This document shows positions 6,223 to 13,985 of a stretch of DNA of 17,239 nucleotides, piece by piece. The position numbers were made by a program, and so were the translations under genes. The stretch spans positions 1-17,239 of the forward strand of contig JBBROD010000088.1 in the NCBI GenBank assembly GCA_038229715.1. The letters run 5' to 3'. The notes under the pieces were generated by a model that ran no database searches, had not been told where the DNA came from, and was given only the letters and a program-made list of their open reading frames with translations. The DNA comes from JANMES01 sp038229715 (GTDB taxonomy: Bacteria > Planctomycetota > Phycisphaerae > Tepidisphaerales > Tepidisphaeraceae). Positions within the stretch are counted from its first letter, which is position 1. The number at the start of each line of letters is the position of its first letter.

Positions 6223-8574
6223 CTATTTTGCAACGGGCAACAACGGCGGTTGATTGGCTTTCCCATCCGATTTCAGCTTCGTCATCAGCATCAGAATCTG
6301 CTCGCCGGTCGCGGGCAGTTGCAGATCGGGAATGGTTCCCGGCGACACGTACGACAGCGCGTTCTTCACCGCCGCCCACACGCTCAGCCCCAAAAGCAGC
6401 GGCGGCTCGCCGACGGCTTTGGACCGCTTGAGGCTCATCGTGCTATTCGGGTTATCGAGCATGCGCACGTTAAAGACCGCTGGCAAATCGCTGATGTTGG
6501 GGATTTTGTATGTCGTCGGGCTGTAGCTGAGCAATTCGCCGCCGGGGCCGTACTTCAGTTCTTCGGTGGTACACCAGCCCATGCCCTGAATGAATCCGCC
6601 GACGACTTGGCCGCGATCAATACCGGGGTTGATCGGCTGGCCGATGTCCATCATCAGGTCGACACGGGTGACGCGCATTTCGCCGGTGTAGCGATCGATC
6701 TCGACTTCGCTCACCGCGGCGCCGTTGGTGTAGTAAAGGAACGGCGTGCCTTTGCCGGTGTCACGGTTGTAATCAACGCCGGGGGTGGTGTAAAAACCGC
6801 GCTCGCCGAGGTTGATGCGGTTGAGATACGCCTGGGCCACCAGTTCCTTGAACGTGATTTTCTTCCCGGCCACGCGATCGTCGTACACATGTCCGTCTTT
6901 GAAAAAGATGTTGCCCGGCGAAGCGAAAAGCCCCGCCGTCGCGTCAGAAAAGTGCTGGGCAGCGAACGCGGTCAGCCTCCCGCGGATCAATTCGCAAGCG
7001 ACGACCGCGGCCGCGCCGTTGAGATCCGTTCCGGTACTGGCGGCGGTCGGCGATGTGTTGTGGTTTTTGTCAGTGCTGGTCGTAGTGACGTAGACATTTT
7101 GCCAGTCGATCGCGAATTCATCGGCCACCAGCTGGCGCACACGGGTATTCACGCCTTGGCCCATCTCCGTACCGCCGTGGCTCACCATCACGCTGCCGTC
7201 GGTGTAGACGTTGACGAGCGCGTTGCCCTGGTTCAGGTGCTGCTTGGTGAAGCTGATGCCGAACTTTACCGGCGTACACGCCAAGCCCCTCAGGTGCGAG
7301 CGATCCGTACGATTCGCCGCGTCGATCTGCTTTCGGCGGTTGGCGTAATCGCTCTCACGCGAAAGTTCATCAAACAACTGCGGCAGCACGTTGTTTTTAA
7401 ACACCTGCCCGTACGGCGTGACGTTGCGATCGTCGACGCCGTACAGATTCCGCCGGCGCACTTCCATCGCGTCAATGCCGAGGTGCAGCGCGATCGATTC
7501 GATGATGTTCTCGATCGCCGCCACGCCCTGCGGCCCGCCGAAGCCGCGGAACGCGGTGTTGCTCGGCAAATTCGTGCGACACACTTGGCCGGTGATGTGG
7601 ACGTTGGGCAGGTAGTAGGCGTTGTCGGTATGCAGCATCGCCCGCTCCATTACCGCCAGCGAAAGGTCGGCCGTGCATCCGCCGTTGCTGTAGTGATCGA
7701 CGCGAAGCGCGGTGATGACACCGTCGCGCGTATAGCCAACCGTGTAGCGATTCAGGAATGGATGGCGCTTGCCGGTGTAGCGCATGTCGTCGTCTTTGTT
7801 GTAGACAACCCGCGCCGGCCGGCCGGTTTTCGACGCGACCAGCGCCGCCATCATCGCCGGCTGAGCCGCCTGCGTTTCCTTCCCGCCGAACCCGCCGCCC
7901 ATCCGCTTGCAATGGACGACCACGTGGTTGAACGGCACGCCAAGGATCTCGGCGGTCATCGCCTGCACTTCGCTGGGGTGCTGCGTGGAGGAGTGGATCG
8001 TGATATGTCCGTGCTCGCCGGGAATGGCGATGACGGCTTGGCTCTCAAGGTAAAAGTGCTCCTGTCCGCCGATGACGAACTCGCCGCTGAGCGTACACTC
8101 GGCGGCCAGCATGGCCTTCTCGGGTTCGCCGCGCATGATCGTGCGCAGTGGGCCGATGAAGCTTTTGGCTTCGATGGCTTCTTCGATACCGAAGATCGGC
8201 GTAGCCGGGTCAATGTCGAGCTTGATCTTCTTTTTCGCCGCCGCGATCGCCTGCCGCGACTCCGCCGCGATCAGGACACACGGATCGCCGAGGTAGACGA
8301 TCTGTTCTTCGACCAACAGATGCTCGTCCTGAAACACCGGCCCGAAATGCTTGTGGCCGGGGATGTCTTTGTCGCTCAGCAGCAAAACAACGCCGGGCAC
8401 TTTGGCGGCCTCGGCCAGATCGATGCTTTTCAGCTTGCCTGACGCAACCGGCGCGGGGAAAAAATCCACCAGCAGTTCGTTTTTGAGCGGCGGCATGTCG
8501 TCGATAAAGACGCTTTCGCCGGTCACATGCCCGCGGGCGGAATCGTGCGGGATGTTCTTGCCGACGGCGCTCAT
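6223..8574 (-). CDS. xdhB: Xanthine dehydrogenase, molybdopterin-binding large subunit
   Basis: The 783-residue catalytic subunit that binds molybdenum cofactor and hydroxylates hypoxanthine to xanthine and xanthine to urate; electrons pass to the Fe-S/FAD subunit encoded just upstream. Residues that distinguish xanthine dehydrogenase from aldehyde oxidase are present: E233 in GGGFGGKET, R311 in VMERAMLHTDN, F345 in FRGFGGPQG and E723 in VGEPPL. By alignment from memory they correspond to bovine E802, R880, F914 and E1261. HGGTEMGQG is a further cofactor-binding motif. The length equals that of other bacterial XdhB proteins. Its ATG overlaps the xdhA stop as ATGA, implying coupled translation. 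No xdhC, whose product inserts the sulfurated cofactor, is in the window. It is cytosolic; no signal peptide is seen. Confidence 0.95.
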   Translation of the reverse strand: MSAVGKNIPHDSARGHVTGESVFIDDMPPLKNELLVDFFPAPVASGKLKSIDLAEAAKVPGVVLLLSDKDIPGHKHFGPVFQDEHLLVEEQIVYLGDPCVLIAAESRQAIAAAKKKIKLDIDPATPIFGIEEAIEAKSFIGPLRTIMRGEPEKAMLAAECTLSGEFVIGGQEHFYLESQAVIAIPGEHGHITIHSSTQHPSEVQAMTAEILGVPFNHVVVHCKRMGGGFGGKETQAAQPAMMAALVASKTGRPARVVYNKDDDMRYTGKRHPFLNRYTVGYTRDGVITALRVDHYSNGGCTADLSLAVMERAMLHTDNAYYLPNVHITGQVCRTNLPSNTAFRGFGGPQGVAAIENIIESIALHLGIDAMEVRRRNLYGVDDRNVTPYGQVFKNNVLPQLFDELSRESDYANRRKQIDAANRTDRSHLRGLACTPVKFGISFTKQHLNQGNALVNVYTDGSVMVSHGGTEMGQGVNTRVRQLVADEFAIDWQNVYVTTTSTDKNHNTSPTAASTGTDLNGAAAVVACELIRGRLTAFAAQHFSDATAGLFASPGNIFFKDGHVYDDRVAGKKITFKELVAQAYLNRINLGERGFYTTPGVDYNRDTGKGTPFLYYTNGAAVSEVEIDRYTGEMRVTRVDLMMDIGQPINPGIDRGQVVGGFIQGMGWCTTEELKYGPGGELLSYSPTTYKIPNISDLPAVFNVRMLDNPNSTMSLKRSKAVGEPPLLLGLSVWAAVKNALSYVSPGTIPDLQLPATGEQILMLMTKLKSDGKANQPPLLPVAK

Positions 8575-10142
8575 GCGTGCTCCTGGCCGTTGGCTTTGAA
8601 CCCTCGCCCGGTGCTACGGGAGAGGGCAGGGTGAGGGTTCTTTTGAGCCGCGGAGTTGCCGTGAATCGCAGCAGATTCCTCGCCCCCGCCCTCTCCCGGG
8701 GTACTTGGCGAGGGAGTGAGCATTGCGTCGACCTGCAGTTCGGCGAAGAATTTACGGAGCACGTTTTCGCCTAGCTGCAGGCGGTAGTCTTTCCCGCCGC
8801 GGACGTCGGAGATGGGTGTGATCTCGCTGCGGACGGACGCAGCCGCGCGGTCGATCAGCGCGTCGAAGATCGGTTGGCCGATGAGCAGCGATTCGGTTTT
8901 GCGGAGGCGGAGGATGTTCGCACCTACGCCGCCGTAGGCGATGTGGATGGATTCAATCACGTCGCCATTGGTGCGCATCCAGAACGCTGCGGAGAACGAG
9001 GAAATGTCGAGATCGAACCGTTTGGAGATTTTGTAAAGCCGATACGCATCCCGCGCTGCCGGCAATGGAATGTGAACGGCGGTGATCAGTTCGTCCGGCG
9101 TCATCACGGTCTTGCGGTAGCCGGTGTAGAACGCGTTGATGTTGACGCGCCGCGAACCGTTTGAACCCGTCAATTCAATTTCGGCATCCAGCACGTAAAG
9201 CCCGGGCATGGTGTCGCCGATCGGCGAGCCGTTGGCGATGTTTCCTGCGAGCGTGGCCGCGTTGCGGATCGGCGGGCTGCCGTGACGCCAGAGCAATCGC
9301 GACATTTCCGGCAAATACGTCGCGCAAGCAGCGTCCATCTCGGCCAGCGTAACCAACGCGCCGATGGACAGCGTTTTACCGTCTGCCTGCACGTTTTTGA
9401 GCGACGTCAGGCCAGCCAGACTCATCACAACCGTCGGCGTGAGCTTGCCCTTGTTCATCACCACGCCCAAATCCGTCCCGCCGGCGATGACGACGCAACC
9501 GGCGTGCCTGGCCTTGAAGGCGACGGCCTCGGTCACGCTCGTCGGCTTGAAGAACACCCGATCCGCGTGCTCGACTCGAACGGACTCGCCGACGGCGGAC
9601 TTCAACTCGCCCAAAAAACTCGCCGGCGGGTAGAGTTCATTCGCCCGGCGGTGTTTGGCGATATCGGTTTCCACGCCGGCTTTGATAATCGATTCGTATC
9701 CCGTGCAGCGACAGAGGTTGCCTGACAATCCCAAGCGCATATCCGGTTCGGTTAGCTTCGGGCTGGTTTCGAGCATCGCGTGCAGCGACACCACAAAGCC
9801 CGGCGTGCAAAAGCCGCACTGGCTTCCTTGGCACGTCACCATCGACTCCTGCACGCAGCTGAGTTGACCGGCGTACTTCAGCCCTTCAATGGTGATGACA
9901 TGACAACCATCGAGCTGGTAGACGTATTGAATGCACGCGGTGACGTTTCGGTACTCCATAGCCTCGCCGGCGGGTTTGCCGATCAGCACGCAGCAGGAGC
10001 CGCAGTCGCCTTCGGCGCATACCACCTTAGTCCCGACGAGCTGCCGGTCGTAGCGGAGGAAATCAGTGAGGGACTGGAACAGCTGTTCTCCGTGAACTTC
10101 TTCTCGGCGGCCGTTGATGTGGAGTAGAACGTAATCACGCAT
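8571..10142 (-). CDS. xdhA: Xanthine dehydrogenase, Fe-S/FAD small subunit with repeat-encoded tail
   Basis: A 523-residue electron-transfer subunit. The N-terminal plant-type [2Fe-2S] domain has C42, C47, C50 and C70; the second [2Fe-2S] domain has C109, C112 (SQCGFCTPG) and C144, C146 (NLCRC). The FAD domain carries IAGGTDLG (219-226) and LAGNIANGSPIGD (298-310). It passes electrons from the molybdenum centre in XdhB through both clusters to FAD and NAD+. The normal family ending is at about residue 472. The last ~50 residues (MLTPSPSTPGEGGGEES onward, including NPHPALS) are low-complexity and coincide with an inverted repeat at 8601-8720, so they look like a translated insertion rather than a domain. 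The ATG at 10142 is preceded by only a weak ribosome site, but the sequence starts where the ferredoxin fold should. A promoter candidate lies at 10181-10210. Confidence 0.95.
   Translation of the reverse strand: MRDYVLLHINGRREEVHGEQLFQSLTDFLRYDRQLVGTKVVCAEGDCGSCCVLIGKPAGEAMEYRNVTACIQYVYQLDGCHVITIEGLKYAGQLSCVQESMVTCQGSQCGFCTPGFVVSLHAMLETSPKLTEPDMRLGLSGNLCRCTGYESIIKAGVETDIAKHRRANELYPPASFLGELKSAVGESVRVEHADRVFFKPTSVTEAVAFKARHAGCVVIAGGTDLGVVMNKGKLTPTVVMSLAGLTSLKNVQADGKTLSIGALVTLAEMDAACATYLPEMSRLLWRHGSPPIRNAATLAGNIANGSPIGDTMPGLYVLDAEIELTGSNGSRRVNINAFYTGYRKTVMTPDELITAVHIPLPAARDAYRLYKISKRFDLDISSFSAAFWMRTNGDVIESIHIAYGGVGANILRLRKTESLLIGQPIFDALIDRAAASVRSEITPISDVRGGKDYRLQLGENVLRKFFAELQVDAMLTPSPSTPGEGGGEESAAIHGNSAAQKNPHPALSRSTGRGFKANGQEHA
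8601..8720. repeat. Inverted repeat pair inside the 3' end of xdhA (type C)
   Basis: Arms at about 8601-8637 and 8679-8720 are imperfect inverted copies sharing CCCTCGCC and CGGGAGAGGGC. Each arm is itself partly palindromic (CCTCGCC...GGCGAGG type). The spacer is about 41 nt. The whole unit lies in frame within the last ~50 codons of xdhA and accounts for that protein's unusual tail. It resembles the REP-doublet layout of types A and B but has an unrelated sequence. Confidence 0.75.
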
Positions 10143-10180
10143 GATGAGCTGAATCGGAGCGCTGGGTTGTTAACCGAAGA

Positions 10181-10210
10181 AGTATATCGCGGGAAGCGGG
10201 TGGCGTCTAA
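10181..10210 (-). promoter_or_regulatory. Putative sigma-70 promoter of xdhAB
   Basis: On the minus strand TTAGAC (-35) and TATACT (-10, five of six consensus positions) are separated by 18 nt. The predicted start gives a leader of roughly 30 nt before the xdhA ATG at 10142. No clear operator is seen around it. Confidence 0.45.
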
Positions 10211-10235
10211 GGTTTTTGGGGCGCGGGGTTGCAAA

Positions 10236-10284
10236 AAAGTTGAAGATGCTACCCAAAGTTGAAGAAACTACCCGCTGAAGCGGG
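10236..10284. repeat. Short direct repeat and adjacent hairpin
   Basis: Two adjacent 19-nt direct copies, 10236-10254 and 10255-10273, match at 17 positions (AAAGTTGAAG...CTACCC). A small hairpin, CCCGC-TGAA-GCGGG (10271-10284), follows at once. They sit upstream of the xdhA promoter candidate and downstream of the secreted-protein gene's terminator. The role is unknown; tandem operator half-sites or a small repeat are both possible. Confidence 0.55.
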
Positions 10285-10302
10285 CAGACCGGCGGTTTGA
10301 TG

Positions 10303-10342
10303 CATAAAAAAACAGGGATGATCCCTGAGGATCATCCCTGTT
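10303..10342 (-). terminator. Intrinsic terminator of the secreted-protein gene
   Basis: A 12-bp perfect stem (AACAGGGATGAT with ATCATCCCTGTT) and an 8-nt loop are followed on the minus strand by a run of T residues. It lies 24 nt past the stop of the gene at 10366 and precedes xdhAB on the same strand, so it separates the two transcription units. Confidence 0.88.
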
Positions 10343-10365
10343 TATTGAACTCAATCAGTAGGGGC

Positions 10366-12138
10366 TTACATCCCGCCACCACCGCCACCCTGCATCTGCA
10401 TCTGGAATTGGATCACCGCAGCGGTGATGCTCTTAACCAGTTGCGTGGGGACGAAGGTATCGATACGGATAGCAGTGCCTTCCGTCCCGGCGCTCACGCC
10501 GATCGGCGGTTGATTCGGGGGGATGTTGATCGGCAGGTTCCTGCCCATCGCGGCGGCGTACTTCAAACCGGTCGTGATCAGGTTGTCAACGGACAGGTAG
10601 AACACAACCGCCTTTTGCTCAGGCAACGCCGACGACACCAAGGACACCATGTCAGACTTGCCGAGCGTGTCGTCCTTCGTCTTGGCCGACGTAATCATTT
10701 GCTGGATGACTTCATCCGGTGCGGCAAGGGCGATAGCGAAGTTATTGTCGTCGATCGAGCCGCTGAGCATCTTCACGCCGCCGGAGCCGTATATCATGGT
10801 CATCATTTGCTGCACTTGGGCGGCCTGTGGGTTATTCGGATCGCCGGTGAACTCGGTCACCGTCTGATCGAGTGTCACGCCGTCCACGGTTTTGACTGCG
10901 GGTGTGAACGTCGTCTTCTGCTGGATTTCACCGTTCGGCTGAAGGAGATTCATGATCTCCTGCTGGTTTGCCAACATCGACTTCTGAGCTTCAGTGATGG
11001 CCTTTGAGTCGCCTTGGATCGTTTCAATGACTTGGAAGATCGAATCCTGCCCGAGCATGCCGGACGGAATGAGCATTCCGAACGTGCCGCCCTTCACACT
11101 CGTAGCAAGTTTTTTGGCCGATTCAAAGTAGTCAATAATTTTTTTGCCCTCGTCACCCATCGCCGCCAGTTCCTTCATAACCGGTGCGCTAAAATCAGTG
11201 ATAATCTGGTTCGTCGCTTCCGGCGAGGTGACCGCGCCGCCGAACGCGATGTACTGGGTGTTCGGCAGGCCATTGACCAGAGCATCCGGACTGTTCTTGA
11301 ACTTCTTAACCAGATCGCCGCTGTAGGTTCCGGGTTCAAACTCGGTCATCAGTGTTCCGCTGATTCCGGTTTTGACGAACGAAATGCCGTAGGTGAGCGC
11401 ATTGGCGTCGTTCAGGTATCCCTCGGCCACGTTCATCACCTGGTTGAACAAGGCTTTGACAACTGGAACGTACTTCTCCTTGTCGCCTGGCATATTGCCG
11501 GTGATTTCCTGGAGCATGCTCTCGCGCCCGTCCTTCAGTTTCGGCAGCGCCATTTTGCGGACGCCGGCCATGTTGACGTACAGGATGGCGTCCTTGCTCC
11601 CCAATTCCTTGGCGGCCAGACCGCCGAGTTTCACGCCGCCGGTCGGCTTCTTCATCAGCACATCTTTACTCGGGCTGATCGCTGCGAACTTGCCCCAGGG
11701 AGTGATATACGAATCATCGTTACCGCGGCCGATCTTCGCTTCGGTAAAGTCGCCTTCGGTCTTGGCTTCGGGGAAGTTACCGGTGAAGGCTTTGTAGTCG
11801 GTCACCGGAATGAGGATGAGCATCGAGTGCTGATCATCCGCGCCGCTGACGGCGGGATCGATGTAAACGAAGGCGATCTCGCCCTTCTCGTCCAAGCCCT
11901 GCTGGATGCCCATCTGTTTCTTGAGCACCGCGAGCGGGTCGGCCAGATCCGGAGACAACTGGTCAACACCCAACTCCTTGAAAAACGCAGCCAGCTTGGT
12001 GTTGGTTTCAGCAAGGTTGCGGACCTTGGCAACGACCAGCGCGCCCTCGGGAACCTGATCGAGCACTTGGGAAGCGGCCAATTGCGCCAGTGCGAAAACT
12101 GGAATCAGTGCCAGCACAATCCTTCGAGAATAACGCAT
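10366..12138 (-). CDS. Secreted protein of unknown function with Gly-rich C-terminus
   Basis: I do not recognise a defined enzyme here. The 590-residue product starts with a clear signal peptide: basic MRYSRR, a hydrophobic stretch rich in Leu, Ala and Val, and a likely cleavage after AQLAASQ. The mature part begins with LDQVPEGALVVAKVRNL, followed by long alternating helix and strand segments with evenly spread charge and no Cys clusters or catalytic motif. The general look recalls DUF3352-like exported proteins, but I cannot confirm that. The last residues are Gln/Met-rich and end in GGGGGGM. The start at 12138 is supported by AAGGAG five nucleotides upstream (12144-12149). A terminator follows and a promoter candidate precedes it, so it is a single-gene unit. 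The absence of a lipobox Cys argues against a lipoprotein; a periplasmic location is likely. Confidence 0.85.
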   Translation of the reverse strand: MRYSRRIVLALIPVFALAQLAASQVLDQVPEGALVVAKVRNLAETNTKLAAFFKELGVDQLSPDLADPLAVLKKQMGIQQGLDEKGEIAFVYIDPAVSGADDQHSMLILIPVTDYKAFTGNFPEAKTEGDFTEAKIGRGNDDSYITPWGKFAAISPSKDVLMKKPTGGVKLGGLAAKELGSKDAILYVNMAGVRKMALPKLKDGRESMLQEITGNMPGDKEKYVPVVKALFNQVMNVAEGYLNDANALTYGISFVKTGISGTLMTEFEPGTYSGDLVKKFKNSPDALVNGLPNTQYIAFGGAVTSPEATNQIITDFSAPVMKELAAMGDEGKKIIDYFESAKKLATSVKGGTFGMLIPSGMLGQDSIFQVIETIQGDSKAITEAQKSMLANQQEIMNLLQPNGEIQQKTTFTPAVKTVDGVTLDQTVTEFTGDPNNPQAAQVQQMMTMIYGSGGVKMLSGSIDDNNFAIALAAPDEVIQQMITSAKTKDDTLGKSDMVSLVSSALPEQKAVVFYLSVDNLITTGLKYAAAMGRNLPINIPPNQPPIGVSAGTEGTAIRIDTFVPTQLVKSITAAVIQFQMQMQGGGGGGM

Positions 12139-12214
12139 GAAAACTCCTTGGAACCTGAATGAGACAAACAGCGAGTCAACCGGGACGACACCATCAGCCG
12201 CCCCGCGAGCCGTG

Positions 12215-12243
12215 ATATTAGCTTAGACTACCGAAGAATAAAG
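12215..12243 (-). promoter_or_regulatory. Weak promoter candidate for the secreted-protein gene
   Basis: TAATAT (-10) lies 17 nt from CTTTAT (a poor -35) on the minus strand, giving a leader of about 70 nt. The spacing is right but the -35 match is weak, so this is only a candidate. A small GGATTTATATCC inverted repeat lies just upstream, near the end of the preceding gene. Confidence 0.28.
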
Positions 12244-12279
12244 GGGATAGGAACTTTTACCGGATTTATATCCGCAAGT

Positions 12280-13932
12280 TCAAGTGCCTACCGCCCGGTC
12301 GACTTCGGTAAACGACGTAATCCCATCAGCCACCAAGCGATAGCCGCTCTCCTGAAGACTGGTGAAATTCGTGTCGATCAGTGCCCGCTGCAGATCCGGC
12401 AGGTTCGGGCTGCGCATGACGATTTCGCGGAGTTGATCATTCATATTGAGCAATTCAAACACGCACTGCCGTCCGGCGAAACCCGTGCCAAGGCAACGGG
12501 GGCAGCCGACGGGTTCGTAAATCTTCTTAACGTCGCCCCAGCGGGCCATACGTTCGATCTGGTTGCCCGTTGGGCGGACTGGTTTCTTGCAGGCCGGGCA
12601 TAGTTTGCGAACCAGTCGCTGCGCTAAAAGCACCTGCAAGCCCGATGCGACGAGGTACGGCTCGACCCCCAGGTCGATCAGGCGGAACAGCGCCCCGACC
12701 GTATCTTTGGAATGCAGCGTGGAAAACACCAGATGACCGGTCATGGCCGACTGCATGGCGGTGCGGGCGGTTTCGGCATCGCGGATTTCGCCGACGAGGA
12801 TGGCGTCGGGATCTTGGCGCAATACCGATTTCAGCAGCGTCGCGAAGGTATTGTCTTCGGTCACAGGGATTTGCGTCACGCCTTCGATCTGGATTTCCAC
12901 CGGGTCTTCGATGGTTACGATGTTGCGCTCGCCGGAGTCCATCGACCGCACCACTGCGTACAGCGTGGTGGTTTTGCCCGAACCCGTCGGGCCGACCACG
13001 ATGATCGAGCCGGATTCCTTCTGGATCGCGTCCTGCACAATCTGGAACATCGGCTGAGCCATGTTCAAATCCCACAGGTACTGCGGGGCACCGGCGGTAT
13101 CGAGCACGCGGACCACCAACTTCTGCCCGTGCATAGCTGGCGCGAAGCTGACGCGGTAATCCACCCGGCGGTCGGGCAACTTCACGCTGAAGTGCCCCTC
13201 CTGAACGATGTTTCGCTGGGCGATGTCGATATCGCAAAGGATTTTAACAACGGCTGTCAGTTTCGTGCCGACTTCCTTACGAATTCGCAGCACTTCCACC
13301 ATGTTGCCATCGACGCGTGTGCGGATCTGGCAATCATCGGACTTGGGCTCGATGTGGATATCCGACGCCCGGCTGCGGAAGCAGAGCAGCAACAGGTTGC
13401 GCAGGATGTCGACAATATCCGGCGCTGCCCCCGGCTTGCGCGCCAGCGCCACCCGGCCGGGGTGGATCACCTGATTTCGGGCGTTCATCAGGCTGATGTC
13501 GGTTTCCGTCATCCCCGCATCGGCCAGGCTGCCAGCCATCCGTTGCAGTTTCGTCACGGGGTCGATGTTCGGGTCTTCGATCTCCACCACGTCATCGACG
13601 ATTTCTTCCAACTCCGCCTCTTCCACGATTTCCGGTTCGGGCTCCGGCAGGATCACGCGGATGCGGGTATTGCCGATGAGGATGACATCGCCGGACTGGA
13701 GGACGGATTTGCGGATCGTCTTAGTGTTGAGGTAAGTGCCGTTGCTGGAATTGAGATCGCGCACCACCCATCCCTGCGGCGTCGGCTCGATGACGCAGTG
13801 GAAGCGGGACGATTTGACATCATCAAGCACCAGCCGATTATCGGCGTGTCGGCCGACGGTGACCGGCTGCTGGCCGAGCGGCATGAGGCGCTTCGACGCG
13901 CCTTCAATGATTTCTAGTTGCGGTGCGTCCAT
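12280..13932 (-). CDS. FHA domain fused to GspE/PilB-type secretion ATPase
   Basis: A 550-residue protein. Residues ~1-95 form a forkhead-associated domain that binds phosphothreonine: VGRHADN (26-32), SSRFH (41-45) and DLNSSNGTYLN (59-69) are the hallmark loops. An acidic linker (~97-121) follows. The rest is a type II secretion/type IV pilus assembly ATPase: SDIHIEP (190-196), Walker A GPTGSGKTT (314-322), Asp box TIEDPVE (340-346), Walker B AILVGEIRD (377-385), His box TGHLVFSTLHS (398-408), and a four-Cys zinc site C445, C448, C477, C480. The usual N-terminal MshEN/N1 domain is absent and the FHA domain takes its place. It should drive pseudopilus or pilus assembly at the inner membrane, possibly gated by Ser/Thr kinases (inference). 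No other secretion gene is nearby; it lies 53 nt downstream of metG on the same strand. Confidence 0.94.
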   Translation of the reverse strand: MDAPQLEIIEGASKRLMPLGQQPVTVGRHADNRLVLDDVKSSRFHCVIEPTPQGWVVRDLNSSNGTYLNTKTIRKSVLQSGDVILIGNTRIRVILPEPEPEIVEEAELEEIVDDVVEIEDPNIDPVTKLQRMAGSLADAGMTETDISLMNARNQVIHPGRVALARKPGAAPDIVDILRNLLLLCFRSRASDIHIEPKSDDCQIRTRVDGNMVEVLRIRKEVGTKLTAVVKILCDIDIAQRNIVQEGHFSVKLPDRRVDYRVSFAPAMHGQKLVVRVLDTAGAPQYLWDLNMAQPMFQIVQDAIQKESGSIIVVGPTGSGKTTTLYAVVRSMDSGERNIVTIEDPVEIQIEGVTQIPVTEDNTFATLLKSVLRQDPDAILVGEIRDAETARTAMQSAMTGHLVFSTLHSKDTVGALFRLIDLGVEPYLVASGLQVLLAQRLVRKLCPACKKPVRPTGNQIERMARWGDVKKIYEPVGCPRCLGTGFAGRQCVFELLNMNDQLREIVMRSPNLPDLQRALIDTNFTSLQESGYRLVADGITSFTEVDRAVGT

Positions 13933-13950
13933 GTGCGTTGCTTGCGTTTG

Positions 13951-13980
13951 CCGGTCGATGCCGGTCGATGCCAGTCGATG
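13951..13980. repeat. Three tandem 10-bp units between metG and the FHA-ATPase gene
   Basis: CCGGTCGATG occurs twice and is followed by CCAGTCGATG, with no gaps. The array fills most of the 53-nt gap between the metG stop and the next start codon. It may be a replication-slippage array that could vary in copy number. Confidence 0.85.
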
Positions 13981-13985
13981 AAGTT

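Noticed and set aside
6034..8442. Very long plus-strand open frame opposite xdhB
   Set aside because: It is antisense to a complete xanthine dehydrogenase subunit with all catalytic residues. Its translation is Arg/His-rich without any family pattern, as expected of a high-GC shadow frame.
11014..12162. 380-codon plus-strand open frame opposite the secreted-protein gene
   Set aside because: The opposite strand has a signal peptide, a good ribosome site, a promoter candidate and a terminator. This frame has none and looks like a shadow.
12712..13917. 400-codon plus-strand open frame opposite the FHA-ATPase gene
   Set aside because: It is an antisense shadow of a clearly conserved ATPase; the composition is His/Asp/Arg-rich and no motif is present.
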